DNA of 64,000 bases, taken from Nitrospirota bacterium. GTDB taxonomy: Bacteria; Nitrospirota; Nitrospiria; SBBL01; JAADHI01. This document shows, in pieces, positions 1 to 8,633 of the stretch. Position numbers and translations under genes: made by a program. The DNA is taken from NCBI GenBank assembly GCA_029261215.1, contig JAJDBT010000114.1:1-64000 (forward strand). Reading direction: 5' to 3'. How positions within the stretch are numbered: the first letter of the stretch is position 1; each line of letters starts with the position of its first letter. The notes beneath the pieces are model-generated. The model did not search any database and was not told the origin of the DNA. It saw nothing but the letters and a program-made list of their open reading frames with translations.

Positions 1-29
1 GCTGCCGCGTAAACCCGCTGCGCTGAGCT

Positions 30-76
30 CCTGATGTTTTAGTACGGGAAAAACCCGCCCAGACTAAAACATCAGG
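30..76. repeat. Inverted repeat with nested hairpin
   Basis: Positions 30-43 and 63-76 are perfect 14-base inverted arms (CCTGATGTTTTAGT and its complement). The 19-base loop holds a second small hairpin, CGGG-aaaaa-CCCG. No U-tract follows, so a terminator reading is weak. It may belong to the end of a mobile element or to the 3' end of a gene outside the window. Confidence 0.6.
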
Positions 77-88
77 CCCATTAAAAAG

Positions 89-122
89 CGGACAACTCAT
101 GTGCTCTAAATCCGGACAACTC
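89..122. repeat. Direct repeats, possible insertion-element end
   Basis: CGGACAACTC occurs at 89-98 and again at 113-122, a period of 24 bases. Short repeated motifs of this type occur at the ends of some IS21-family elements. No transposase is visible in the window, so the assignment is only a suggestion. The repeats lie 75 bases upstream of leuS and could contribute to its promoter region. Confidence 0.3.
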
Positions 123-196
123 TATTTGCTTTTAACAGAAACACCCGCTTCTCTTGCCAATTCAAAGATGCTGTGATAGATTCTGTCGGCTAAAAA

Positions 197-2695
197 ATGG
201 ATAAAAACTACCAACCTAAAGAGATTGAACCTCGCTGGCAAAATGCCTGGGAAACACAGGAAACATTCAAGGTTTCCGAGGCGGATGACCGCCCCAAATA
301 TTACATCCTCGAAATGTTTCCTTACCCCTCAGGTCGTATCCACATGGGACATGTCCGGGTCTATGCCATCGGTGATGTGATCGCCCGCTTTAAACGCATG
401 CGTGGGCATAGAGTACTCCACCCTATGGGCTGGGATGCCTTCGGTTTGCCGGCGGAAAACGCGGCTATTAAAAGGAAAATTCCTCCGGCGGACTGGACAA
501 ACCAAAACATCAGCGACATGCGGACACAAATGAAGGCACTGGGCCTTTCATTTGACTGGGAACGTGAAGTGCGTACCTGCAGTCCCGATTATTACCGCTG
601 GAACCAATGGCTTTTTATCAAAATGTTTGAGCGGGGGCTGGCCTACCGAAAAGAGGCCACGGTCAATTGGTGTCCAAGCTGCGTCACGGTGCTGGCCAAT
701 GAGCAAGTGGTAGAAGGCTTGTGCTGGCGTTGCGACAGCCTCGTCACGCAAAAAGCCCTCAAACAATGGTTTTTCCGCATAACGGACTACGCAGAGGAAT
801 TGCTTTCCAGCTGCGCTCAGCTGACCGGCTGGCCAGAGCGTGTTCTGGTCATGCAGAAAAACTGGATCGGAAAAAGCGAAGGACTCGAAGTTGATTTTAA
901 GTGGGCCGAGGGCGAAGAGACCCTAAAAATTTTCACCACACGGCCAGACACCCTTTTTGGGGTCACCTTCATGAGCATCGCGGCGGAACATCCGCTTGTG
1001 CAAAAATTGATTATGGGCCGGAAAGAAGCTAGGGCAGTAAACGCGTTTATACAAAAATACCGCGATCAGGATCTGACCGTGCAGACGGTATTAAACCAGG
1101 AAAAGGAAGGCGTGTTCACCGGCGCATATGCAGTCCACCCGCTCACGGGTGCGAAAATCCCCATCTGGGTCGCCAACTTTGTGTTAATGGGCTATGGCAC
1201 CGGTATCGTCATGGCCGTACCCGCACACGATCAACGAGATTTTGAATTTGCGCAAAAATACAATCTTCCCATCAAGCTCGTTATTCAAAATGAAGCGCAA
1301 AGTTTAAGCCTGCCACTCGACACCGCCTACACCGAAACCACTGGCACTCTGGTGGATTCAGACACATTTTCCGGGCTGGCACCCAAGGCGGCACAAACAG
1401 CGATCAGCGAACGGCTCGAAGCGGAAAACCTCGGCAAGCGAAAAATTCAATATCGGCTGCGTGACTGGGGCATCTCCCGACAGCGCTATTGGGGCACGCC
1501 AATCCCCATATTGTATTGTGAGCACTGCGGCATCCTCCCCGTGCCAGAGGGCGATCTGCCTGTCACTTTACCCGAAGTCGCAACCTTTGGGGAAGGGGGA
1601 AACCCTCTTCTCAAAAACCAGGATTTTCTGAACACAAACTGCCCAAAATGCCAGGGCCCGGCCACACGGGAAACGGACACGATGGATACCTTTGTGGATT
1701 CTTCCTGGTATTTTTTGCGTTATACCTCTCCACACGAGGGGAAATTACCGGTCGATCCAAAACGCGCAGAGGAGTGGATGGCAGTCGATCAATACGTCGG
1801 TGGCATCGAACACGCGGTACTTCATCTACTTTATGCCCGTTTTTTTACCAAGGTCATGCGCGACATCGGACTGACCACGGTCGATGAACCCTTTATGAAC
1901 CTGCTCACCCAGGGCATGGTGATTAAGGATGGCGCGAAGATGTCAAAATCAAAGGGCAATGTCGTCGATCCTCATCATTTAATTGAAACCTATGGCGCAG
2001 ACACCGCCCGCCTTTTTTCCCTGTTTGCCGCGCCGCCTGAAAAAGATCTGGAATGGAGTGATGAAGGGGTGCAGGGGAGTTTCCGCTTCTTGCAGCGGGT
2101 CTGGCGCTTGGTCGTCGAATACGCAGAAAACAAGCCAGAACCATCGACCTCGTCGGACATCGATTTTTCAGAAGCTTCTGATCGCGTAAAAGACCTGAGA
2201 CGACTGACCCATCAAAGCATTCAAAAGGTCACCTCAGACATTGAGCACGGTCATCAATTCAATACGGCGATTGCCGCGCTGATGTCTTTTTACAACGGCC
2301 TGTCCAAAGACATCGCGGATGGATCCGCCACAAAGGATGAAGCGATCCAGTATGCCGCCGCGCTTTCCGAAGCTGTTCAGAAACTGGTGATTTTACTTTC
2401 ACCCTTTGCACCGCATCTTGCCGAATCGCTCTGGGAGGTTTTGGGGCATTCCTCCTCTATTATGAATATGGATTGGCCGGATTTTGATCCCGCCGTCGTT
2501 CTGGAAGAAACGGTGGAAGTCGTCATTCAGATTAATGGGAAAGTGCGAAACCGCTTTCAAGCAGCAGCAGGCACCCCTGATGCGCTATTGCAGGAACGGG
2601 CACTCTCCGATTCCAAAATTATTTCCTGGCTTGGCGATCAGACCATCAGAAAGGTCTTTGTCATTAAAGGGAAATTGGTTAATATTGTTGTCTGA
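197..2695 (+). CDS. leuS: Leucyl-tRNA synthetase
   Basis: Class I aminoacyl-tRNA synthetase that charges tRNA-Leu with leucine in the cytoplasm. The HIGH signature is HMGH at residues 49-52 and the KMSKS loop is at 581-585. Between them lie zinc-binding-type cysteines (CPSC, CWRC) and the CP1 editing domain with TTRPDTLFG and VPAHDQRDFEFA. The C-terminal anticodon-binding and leucine-specific regions are present. At 832 residues it is normal length for bacterial LeuRS. It starts at the ATG at 197, with only a weak purine-rich upstream region. Its stop overlaps the lptE start (TGATG), so it heads a leuS-lptE-holA operon. Confidence 0.97.
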   Translation: MDKNYQPKEIEPRWQNAWETQETFKVSEADDRPKYYILEMFPYPSGRIHMGHVRVYAIGDVIARFKRMRGHRVLHPMGWDAFGLPAENAAIKRKIPPADWTNQNISDMRTQMKALGLSFDWEREVRTCSPDYYRWNQWLFIKMFERGLAYRKEATVNWCPSCVTVLANEQVVEGLCWRCDSLVTQKALKQWFFRITDYAEELLSSCAQLTGWPERVLVMQKNWIGKSEGLEVDFKWAEGEETLKIFTTRPDTLFGVTFMSIAAEHPLVQKLIMGRKEARAVNAFIQKYRDQDLTVQTVLNQEKEGVFTGAYAVHPLTGAKIPIWVANFVLMGYGTGIVMAVPAHDQRDFEFAQKYNLPIKLVIQNEAQSLSLPLDTAYTETTGTLVDSDTFSGLAPKAAQTAISERLEAENLGKRKIQYRLRDWGISRQRYWGTPIPILYCEHCGILPVPEGDLPVTLPEVATFGEGGNPLLKNQDFLNTNCPKCQGPATRETDTMDTFVDSSWYFLRYTSPHEGKLPVDPKRAEEWMAVDQYVGGIEHAVLHLLYARFFTKVMRDIGLTTVDEPFMNLLTQGMVIKDGAKMSKSKGNVVDPHHLIETYGADTARLFSLFAAPPEKDLEWSDEGVQGSFRFLQRVWRLVVEYAENKPEPSTSSDIDFSEASDRVKDLRRLTHQSIQKVTSDIEHGHQFNTAIAALMSFYNGLSKDIADGSATKDEAIQYAAALSEAVQKLVILLSPFAPHLAESLWEVLGHSSSIMNMDWPDFDPAVVLEETVEVVIQINGKVRNRFQAAAGTPDALLQERALSDSKIISWLGDQTIRKVFVIKGKLVNIVV

Positions 2696-3264
2696 TGATG
2701 ACAAACCCTGCTGTCAAAACGTGGCGTCTATTATCGCCCACAATGCTTTTCCTTTTTCTATCATTACTCACCAGTTGTCACTTCAACAAAATGGCAGAGA
2801 CCAAACATGGGCAAGGGACACCCGAAAAGATCATTGCGATTCCACTCTTTAGCAATGCCACCTTTGAACCCATCCTCGAAAAAGAACTCACGCGCATCTT
2901 CAAGTCTGTTTTTTATCAGGATGGCTGGGAAGTCAAAAACCATGCGAGCGGGGACGACCGGACTTTGTCTGGCAAGATAATCGGTTTTACACAGCGCCCC
3001 ACAGCCTTAACCTCAACGGGTGGGGCGAGGGCCTATCAAATACGTATTGACATGGAGGTCCACCTGCTGCAAGGGCTAGAACAAAAGAAAACGTTTGTTA
3101 AAAATATTTCAGGGATTTCCGATTACGTCGCACAACCCAATGCCACAGCGGATCGATCGGCAAAAGACCGGGCCATTCGGGAAGCAGGGGAAGCCATGGC
3201 CGCACAACTTTCCACACTCATTCGAGTACCGCTCCAAAGACAACCCACAGTGACAACCCCATGA
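2695..3264 (+). CDS. lptE: LPS-assembly lipoprotein LptE
   Basis: Outer-membrane lipoprotein that plugs the LptD barrel during lipopolysaccharide insertion. It has a hydrophobic signal ending in a lipobox (LTSC, Cys about residue 25). The rest is a LptE/RlpB-like beta-sandwich with phrases typical of the family, such as IPLFSNATFEP and LSGKIIGF. Length 189 residues is usual. The assignment also rests on its place between leuS and holA, a common lptE position. The start ATG overlaps the leuS stop and its end overlaps the holA start (ATGA), so all three are probably translationally coupled. Confidence 0.88.
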   Translation: MMTNPAVKTWRLLSPTMLFLFLSLLTSCHFNKMAETKHGQGTPEKIIAIPLFSNATFEPILEKELTRIFKSVFYQDGWEVKNHASGDDRTLSGKIIGFTQRPTALTSTGGARAYQIRIDMEVHLLQGLEQKKTFVKNISGISDYVAQPNATADRSAKDRAIREAGEAMAAQLSTLIRVPLQRQPTVTTP

Positions 3265-4316
3265 CCTTTCAAGACGCACTGCACCATCTTGATCAAGGAA
3301 CCTTCTCCCCCCTTTATCTCATCACAGGGGACGAGCCCTATTTAATCGATCATTTGCGTCACGAATTTCTAAAAAAAATACTCGACCCGGCGGCACACAG
3401 TTTTAACTTCAACGCATTTCGAGCAGAAGAAACGAAACCCGACACCATTCTCTCTGTGGCGAACACTTTTCCCATTCTAAGTCCCCACAGGCTGGTGTTG
3501 ATCCAAAATGCCGATCAATTGAAAGATGACCAGGCTTTGCTCCTGGACTATCTTTCAAACCCTTCAGAAACCACGATTCTGGTTTTTATCGCAGAAAAAC
3601 CAGACATGCGAAAAAAATTCTTTTCAACCTTGAAGAAGAAAGCGACAATTATTGCCTGCCCTCGGCCGAGGGAAAGGGAATTGCCACTCTTGATTCGGCA
3701 GGAGACAAAAAAACTGGGACTCCATCTCTCAGAGGAAGCCCTTTGGTTTTTGAAAGAACACCTCGGCTGCAACCTGCTTGCCATTCATCAGGAACTTGAA
3801 AAAATCGCCCTCTACCACGCCGGAGAGGACCAAGAATCGGAAATAACGATGGATGTTGTACAAACGGTGATCGGAAACGGCCGCAGCCATTCTATTTTTG
3901 AATTGACCCATGCCGTAGGTCAACGGGACGGGCAAGCGGCACTCAAACTCCTTGAGGCCATTCTTTCGGAGGGGGCACATCCACTCTTCGTCCTGAGCAT
4001 GCTGACACGGCTCTGGAGACAAATGGCGATGGCCAAGATGCTGATCGCATCCGGTCAATCTTCAACTGTCCCCAAAAAAATTTCAATGCCGCCAAGCTTG
4101 CTGCAAGCATTTCTTAAGCAGCTAAAAAAATGGTCACTGGAAGACATTCGAAAGGCCTTCGCGATCTCCCTTTCGGCAGACTCCCAACTAAAAGGAAGCC
4201 CCCTGAAAGGAAAACTGATTTTGGAGACCCTGATTTTTGATCTCTGCCTTCATCCACAAACATCCACAGAAAACGGGGCATACAGCACCCCGTTCCTGAG
4301 TTCGGGCAGACTCTAA
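3261..4316 (+). CDS. holA: DNA polymerase III delta subunit
   Basis: Delta subunit of the DNA polymerase III clamp loader, which opens the beta clamp. The N-terminal region has the family phrases PLYLITGDEPYLIDHLR and FNAFRAEET. The middle has the AAA-like region with NLLAIHQELEKIALY, followed by a helical collar domain (FELTHAVGQRDGQAALKLL). Length 351 residues is slightly longer than usual because of a polar C-terminal tail. The start ATG overlaps the lptE stop. It converges on rpsT, with 33 bases between the two stop codons and no clear terminator. Confidence 0.92.
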   Translation: MTFQDALHHLDQGTFSPLYLITGDEPYLIDHLRHEFLKKILDPAAHSFNFNAFRAEETKPDTILSVANTFPILSPHRLVLIQNADQLKDDQALLLDYLSNPSETTILVFIAEKPDMRKKFFSTLKKKATIIACPRPRERELPLLIRQETKKLGLHLSEEALWFLKEHLGCNLLAIHQELEKIALYHAGEDQESEITMDVVQTVIGNGRSHSIFELTHAVGQRDGQAALKLLEAILSEGAHPLFVLSMLTRLWRQMAMAKMLIASGQSSTVPKKISMPPSLLQAFLKQLKKWSLEDIRKAFAISLSADSQLKGSPLKGKLILETLIFDLCLHPQTSTENGAYSTPFLSSGRL

Positions 4317-4349
4317 TTATATGGGAAATCTAGAAGGTCATGATGCCAT

Positions 4350-4625
4350 TTATGCCGAGGGGGCAATCATCTTGTTGGCTTTCATGGTCAAACGAGAAAT
4401 TTTTCGGGAAGCGCGCGCCTTTGGAATTACTCCTTTGGACGCAGCACGATCCAGAGATGAAGTCGCTTCCTTGAGAGTCGATTTAATCGCTTCAAGTTCA
4501 TTTTCGGAAAGGGCGACACCCATTTTTTTGATGGAAGTTTTGATACCGGTAGAAACCGCGCGATTTCTGGATCGTCGTTTTTGGGACTGTCGTTCTCTTT
4601 TCAGTGCAGATGGATGATTTGCCAA
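4350..4625 (-). CDS. rpsT: 30S ribosomal protein S20
   Basis: Small-subunit ribosomal protein S20, which binds 16S rRNA. The N-terminus MANHPSALKRERQSQKRRSR is diagnostic, and the 91-residue basic helical protein has the normal size. A strong ribosome-binding site (AAAGGAGA) lies just upstream of its ATG. It is transcribed away from murJ. A good promoter for it overlaps the first codons of murJ (see the promoter entry). The rpsT-murJ neighbourhood is conserved in many Gram-negative bacteria. Confidence 0.97.
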   Translation of the reverse strand: MANHPSALKRERQSQKRRSRNRAVSTGIKTSIKKMGVALSENELEAIKSTLKEATSSLDRAASKGVIPKARASRKISRLTMKANKMIAPSA

Positions 4626-4654
4626 GGGTAAGTCTCCTTTGAGTAAAAGATGGT

Positions 4655-4683
4655 TTATAGTATGGGACTAGATGCAAAGTCAA
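4655..4683 (-). promoter_or_regulatory. Promoter of rpsT overlapping murJ start
   Basis: On the minus strand, TTGACT (-35, plus positions 4678-4683) and CTATAA (-10, 4655-4660) are separated by 17 bases. They lie about 30-58 bases upstream of the rpsT start codon. The -35 box falls inside the first codons of murJ, so expression of the two divergent genes may interfere. Confidence 0.55.
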
Positions 4684-6285
4684 GAAAAAAGCCCGCACGA
4701 AAAAGATAGCGTTGAAGGACATATTGCGACTTCAGCCGGAATTGTCGCACTGGGAACCTTTTCAAGCCGCATTCTCGGATTTGTCCGGGATGTGATTCTT
4801 GCGGGAATCTTCGGGGCATCCTCCGTAGCCGATGCATTTTATGTGGCCTTTAGAATTCCTAACTTCCTCCGGGAGCTCTTTGCTGAAGGCTCAATGTCTG
4901 CGGCCTTTGTCCCGGTTTTTTCAGAATATCTCACCCTGCACGGGAAGCAAGAAGCCAAAAAATTGGGCCGCGCCGTGCTCACCCTCCTCGTCATTTTGAT
5001 TTCAATCGTGGTCATCCTGGGTATTCTTTTTTCTCCCCAGATTTTAAGTGTCATTGCACGAGGCTTTTTAGGCGATACTGAAAAATTTGAGCTCACGACA
5101 ACGCTGACCCGAATGATGTTTCCCTTTCTACTCTTTATTTCTTGTGCCGCATGGGTCATGGGTATCTTAAACAGCGTCCGCCATTTCGGACCACCTGCTT
5201 TTTCTTCCGCTGTCTACAACGCAGTCAATATTGCGATGGTTCTTACGCTTTCCCCCTATCTGGAACAGCCTGTATTTGCGGCGGCCCTCGGGGTCTCGCT
5301 TGGCGGGGCGGCGCAGTTTCTCATTCAATTGCCAACCTTGTATCGGGAAGGATTTTCAATTTCCCTGCTCAAACCCACTTGGCCACTGCATCCGGGCGTG
5401 ATTAAAATGGGAAAGTTAATCCTGCCTACCATCGTGGGACTTTCAGTCACGCAAATCAATTTATTGGTCAATACCTTTCTCGCCTCTTACCTGCCGCTCG
5501 GCTCTGTCAGCTATCTTTATTACGGGATGCGGCTGATTCATTTTCCGCTCGGCATTTTTGCAGTCGCGCTATCGACGGCACTGTTACCGACACTTTCGAC
5601 ACAAGCCGCAAAAGGAGATATTCCGGCGCTGAGCCGATCCTTTTCTTTCGGGCTTCGGTTTGTTTTTTTTATCACGTTTCCCGCCCTGCTTGGCTTGATC
5701 CTCTTTCGTATTCCGATTATTCAAACCCTTTTTGAACATGGCGAATTTAACCATACAGCCACCCTGGGCACAGCCGACGCTGTTTTGTTTTACGCCCTGG
5801 GCCTATGGGCTTTTGCCGGGGTGCGGATTGTCGTGCCAGTTTTTTATGCGATGCAAGACACCAAAACCCCGGTCAAAGTTGCCATGCTCGCAATGGGACT
5901 CAACCTCGTACTCAATATCGCGCTCATGACACCCATGCAGCACAGTGGGCTGGCCTTGGCAACCTCAATATCTGCCATTTTCAATTTTTCCTGTCTGCTC
6001 TTCATTTTAAAAAAACGAATTGAATGGGCAGACGGAAGACGCATGCTCATTTCACACCTTAAAGTCATCCTCGCCTCACTTGTGATGATCATCCCGGCCT
6101 ATTGGATTTCGACGCAGCCACTGTGGCATACCGCAGGCGGACGGGTCATGAAAACACTATCGCTGACGACAGCCATCACCGCCAGCATTTTAGGCTATTT
6201 TATTTTGCAGTATTTTTTAAGAAGCGAAGAGCTTCATTTTTTGATTGGACTCATCAAAAACCGCCGCCGAAAAAAACTTTTTTAA
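4672..6285 (+). CDS. murJ: Lipid II flippase MurJ
   Basis: Inner-membrane flippase that moves the peptidoglycan precursor lipid II to the periplasmic face. The sequence is hydrophobic throughout and compatible with about 14 membrane helices. It has MurJ signatures: GTFSSRILGFVRDVILAGIFG near residues 30-50, the AFYVAFRIPNFLRELFAEG segment, and SAAFVPVFSEY with the conserved arginines. Length 537 residues is normal. The start is the ATG at 4672, 46 bases from the divergent rpsT. It converges on lpxC, so envelope synthesis genes meet here. Confidence 0.95.
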   Translation: MQSQEKSPHEKDSVEGHIATSAGIVALGTFSSRILGFVRDVILAGIFGASSVADAFYVAFRIPNFLRELFAEGSMSAAFVPVFSEYLTLHGKQEAKKLGRAVLTLLVILISIVVILGILFSPQILSVIARGFLGDTEKFELTTTLTRMMFPFLLFISCAAWVMGILNSVRHFGPPAFSSAVYNAVNIAMVLTLSPYLEQPVFAAALGVSLGGAAQFLIQLPTLYREGFSISLLKPTWPLHPGVIKMGKLILPTIVGLSVTQINLLVNTFLASYLPLGSVSYLYYGMRLIHFPLGIFAVALSTALLPTLSTQAAKGDIPALSRSFSFGLRFVFFITFPALLGLILFRIPIIQTLFEHGEFNHTATLGTADAVLFYALGLWAFAGVRIVVPVFYAMQDTKTPVKVAMLAMGLNLVLNIALMTPMQHSGLALATSISAIFNFSCLLFILKKRIEWADGRRMLISHLKVILASLVMIIPAYWISTQPLWHTAGGRVMKTLSLTTAITASILGYFILQYFLRSEELHFLIGLIKNRRRKKLF

Positions 6286-6344
6286 AAACAAGTTTGGACG
6301 GCCAAGATAAACCCAGGGTTCGGGGTTAATTTTTTTGTGGAAGA

Positions 6345-7256
6345 CTAAACAGTCACAGACAAGTTCTGAAGGCTCGACTGAAAGACAGGTACGCTTTTCT
6401 CACTGCATGAGGCAGTCACAATTCTCCAGGCCTTCTTGTTTTTCATAATCGCTTGAATCATTTCCCCATGCAGCTTGTGTCCGGAACAAACCGCTTCGAT
6501 TCGCCCTAAAATGGGTGCCCCGAGCAAGGAAAAATCTCCAATCAAATCCAGAACTTTGTGGCGGACAAATTCATCCGGGTAACGCAGACCGCCTTCGTTC
6601 ATGACTTTGTCATCGTCAATGACAATTGCATTATCAAGCGATACGCCCAAGGCAAGTCCTTTGGATTGAAGCGCCGCCGCGTCTTTTAAAAACCCAAAAG
6701 TTCTCGCAGACGCCAACTCTCCGATAAAAGCCTGACGACTATGCCAGTAGTGATAAACCTGATCCGAAATCACAGGGTGATCAAATGAAATCTGGCACTT
6801 AACCTCAAAAGACGATGCGGGTTGAATGGTGACCGATTTCCCATTTTCAGAAATCGTCATGGGCTTCAGAATTTCAATAAAAGCACGCTCCTTTTTTTGT
6901 TCAAGCCATCCGGCCTTTTGAAGCAAGGCAATAAAAGGGAAGGCACTGCCATCTAAGGCAGGCAGCTCAGGCCCATCTAATTCAATCACCAGGTTGTCGA
7001 TTTCCAGGGCAGAAATCGCTGACATCAAGTGCTCAACGGTTTGCACTGTTGCGTCACCCGATTTAAGAATCGTTGAAAGGGAAGAAGGAACAACATGGGC
7101 CGCATCCGCCGGAATTGCGGTTCCACCCAAATCTGTTCGGACAAAGACAATCCCTTTGCCTTTTCCGGCCGGGCGTAGGGTCAGATGAATCTGACGACCG
7201 GTGTGAAGCCCGATCCCGCTGCATGAGACGCTTTCCTTGATTGTCTTCTCTTTCAT
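6345..7256 (-). CDS. lpxC: UDP-3-O-acyl-GlcNAc deacetylase
   Basis: Zinc enzyme that removes the N-acetyl group of UDP-3-O-acyl-N-acetylglucosamine, the committed step of lipid A synthesis. Visible signatures are SGIGLHTG at the N-terminus, the zinc histidine in VEHLMSAI, HKVLDLIGDFSLLG with the other zinc ligands (H-x3-D), and GHKLHGEMI near the C-terminus. Length 303 residues is normal. A clear GGAGG ribosome-binding site precedes the ATG. The 270-base leader up to tRNA-Lys contains an operator-like inverted repeat at 7403-7438. Its presence shows an LPS-type outer membrane. Confidence 0.97.
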   Translation of the reverse strand: MKEKTIKESVSCSGIGLHTGRQIHLTLRPAGKGKGIVFVRTDLGGTAIPADAAHVVPSSLSTILKSGDATVQTVEHLMSAISALEIDNLVIELDGPELPALDGSAFPFIALLQKAGWLEQKKERAFIEILKPMTISENGKSVTIQPASSFEVKCQISFDHPVISDQVYHYWHSRQAFIGELASARTFGFLKDAAALQSKGLALGVSLDNAIVIDDDKVMNEGGLRYPDEFVRHKVLDLIGDFSLLGAPILGRIEAVCSGHKLHGEMIQAIMKNKKAWRIVTASCSEKSVPVFQSSLQNLSVTV

Positions 7257-7402
7257 AATTCCTCCATTTCTACAATTGCAGTATTACAAAGCAATTACCA
7301 TGCCTAAAACAATCCAAAGAAAAACCACAAAATAAGCTTGTTTTACAATGCTTTACACACCACATGTAGAATCCAGCCTTTTTGATCTGGTTTTTGTTGC
7401 AA

Positions 7403-7438
7403 AAATACTACACCTAAAATCTTGAATGTGTTGTATTT
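7403..7438. promoter_or_regulatory. Operator-like inverted repeat upstream of lpxC
   Basis: AAATACTACAC (7403-7413) and GTGTTGTATTT (7428-7438) form 11-base inverted arms with one mismatch, 14 bases apart. The complement of the right arm, AAATACAACAC, recurs exactly at 14981-14991 upstream of the porin operon. It lies about 150 bases upstream of the lpxC start. No regulator is identified. Confidence 0.35.
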
Positions 7439-7525
7439 AGACAACAAACATTTTTTTATGAATCTCGCAGGTTTTTTGTGGATCTTGTAAAAAAGGCTGA
7501 GGGGGGAAGGGCTTGGATCACAAAG

Positions 7526-7598
7526 TGAGCCGCCTCGGGATCGAACCGAGGACACTCGCCTTAAAAGGGCGATGCTCTGCCAACTGAGCTAGCGGCTC
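7526..7598 (-). tRNA. tRNA-Lys (UUU)
   Basis: The minus strand folds as a tRNA. The acceptor stem GAGCCGC pairs with GCGGCTC, the D arm is GCTCAGTTGGCAGAGC, and the T arm contains GGTTCGATCC. The anticodon stem TCGCC/GGCGA encloses the loop CTTTTAA, giving anticodon TTT (lysine). The 3' CCA is not encoded: the discriminator A is followed by CTTT. Confidence 0.97.
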
Positions 7599-7702
7599 TT
7601 CTTTGAAAAATGTGGGGGTTTTCTATCATGTTCCGAATTAGACTGTCAACTTTCTCTTAGAAATTGGGGCTTTAAAGGGAGATGTTTCTTCATAGGTCTC
7701 CA

Positions 7703-7748
7703 TATAAAAATCCGCCGTTTGTTTATAAACAAACGGCGGATTTTTATA
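7703..7748. terminator. Perfect 46-base palindrome, probable bidirectional terminator
   Basis: Arms at 7703-7725 and 7726-7748 are exact reverse complements with no spacer. The GC-rich core TCCGCCG/CGGCGGA is flanked by A and T tracts on both sides, so either strand gives a stable hairpin followed by U residues. It lies 28 bases past the end of the 7776-8063 gene and would end the minus-strand electron-transfer operon. Confidence 0.8.
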
Positions 7749-7775
7749 AAACAATGAACACCCATCTCTTTCTCT

Positions 7776-8063
7776 TCACTGATGTCTCTCCATTAAGAAA
7801 CAGGGCTCCTCCGGGAGCAATCTTGTGGAAACAACGCCATGCAAGCCTTTTCTACGAAGCGCCCTCAAAAGAGCTTCCGCATACATTTCAGGAACGTCCA
7901 GGCTGATCTGTTTTGAATCCATTTCGAAAAATACCTGTCCTTTGAGAGTTCCTGCGAGGCTGATCATTTTAAGATAATCCTCACAAGTCAACTGACCAAC
8001 ATCTTCTGCCAGCTCAAGGTGAATATGCTTTTCTCGCATTCTTTTACGTTTTTGAACCGCCAT
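7776..8063 (-). CDS. Small conserved-looking hypothetical protein
   Basis: I do not recognise this 95-residue protein. The first 14 residues are very basic (MAVQKRKRMREK). The rest alternates acidic and hydrophobic segments, with no signal peptide, membrane helix or metal motif. A ribosome-binding site (AAGGAGTGAGG) precedes the ATG, and the gene ends at a strong palindromic terminator. It follows the globin gene on the same strand with a 109-base gap that contains an 11-base inverted repeat (8098-8108 and 8155-8165). It is therefore likely the last gene of the porin-cytochrome-globin transcription unit. Function unknown. Confidence 0.6.
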   Translation of the reverse strand: MAVQKRKRMREKHIHLELAEDVGQLTCEDYLKMISLAGTLKGQVFFEMDSKQISLDVPEMYAEALLRALRRKGLHGVVSTRLLPEEPCFLMERHQ

Positions 8064-8172
8064 ATCCTCACTCCTTATTGATGAAGAAGGTGATCGAAGC
8101 CCGGAAGGATCAGGGTATTTGGAAGGGGGGTGCAGGGTACCCTAAAAAAGAAGACCTTCCGGGCTATACGCA

Positions 8173-8583
8173 TCAAACATGCACCGCCGCATGTTTCATC
8201 GTCATCGACAAAACAAGGTAGAGTTCGGCCCATGCCGCTTCCACTTCTTCTGTGAACGATTCCCCCAGGCCCTTATTCAAGGTCCAGAGCAAAACCTCAC
8301 CGACAGTGTCGTAATCTTCATCTTTCACACCATAAGTCACATGTCTTCGGCCGAGATCCTCGACCACTGGAATCACACGATCCAGATTTTTTAAACTTAA
8401 AACCAGAATCTGAATCGTCGCCATCAATTTTTTCCCCTGCTCCTTTATATCTGAGGTAAACAGAGGTCTTAAACTTGGGTCCAACTCAAACAAGCGCGTA
8501 TAAAACATTTTCGCCGCTTCGTCCGCAATGGGAACAATGGCTTCAAAACTTTCCTGAACAAGAATAATTTGTCTTGGGGTCAT
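8173..8583 (-). CDS. Single-domain bacterial globin
   Basis: Haem-binding globin of the haemoglobin/flavohaemoglobin globin-domain type, without a reductase domain. Its 136 residues match one globin fold. The proximal histidine is in GRRHVTYGV and a B10 tyrosine is in AAKMFYTRLFELDP. The distal E7 position appears to be glutamine (KEQGKKL), as in Vitreoscilla haemoglobin. Proteins of this type bind oxygen or nitric oxide. A good AGGAG site precedes the ATG. It lies downstream of the haem lipoprotein and 11-haem cytochrome genes on the same strand, which suggests a link to NO or oxygen handling in that pathway. That link is inference. Confidence 0.88.
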   Translation of the reverse strand: MTPRQIILVQESFEAIVPIADEAAKMFYTRLFELDPSLRPLFTSDIKEQGKKLMATIQILVLSLKNLDRVIPVVEDLGRRHVTYGVKDEDYDTVGEVLLWTLNKGLGESFTEEVEAAWAELYLVLSMTMKHAAVHV

Positions 8584-8633
8584 CTTCTCCTCCTTTTTTT
8601 ATAAAGTACATATTGTATTGACTGCGTTTCTGC

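Noticed and set aside
4321-4617. Plus-strand 98-residue ORF between holA and murJ
   Set aside because: It is the complement of rpsT, which is unmistakable on the minus strand.
8098-8165. Inverted repeat AGCCCGGAAGG/CCTTCCGGGCT as a terminator of the globin gene
   Set aside because: The 46-base loop is large and no U-tract follows the second arm. The downstream small gene probably continues the transcript.
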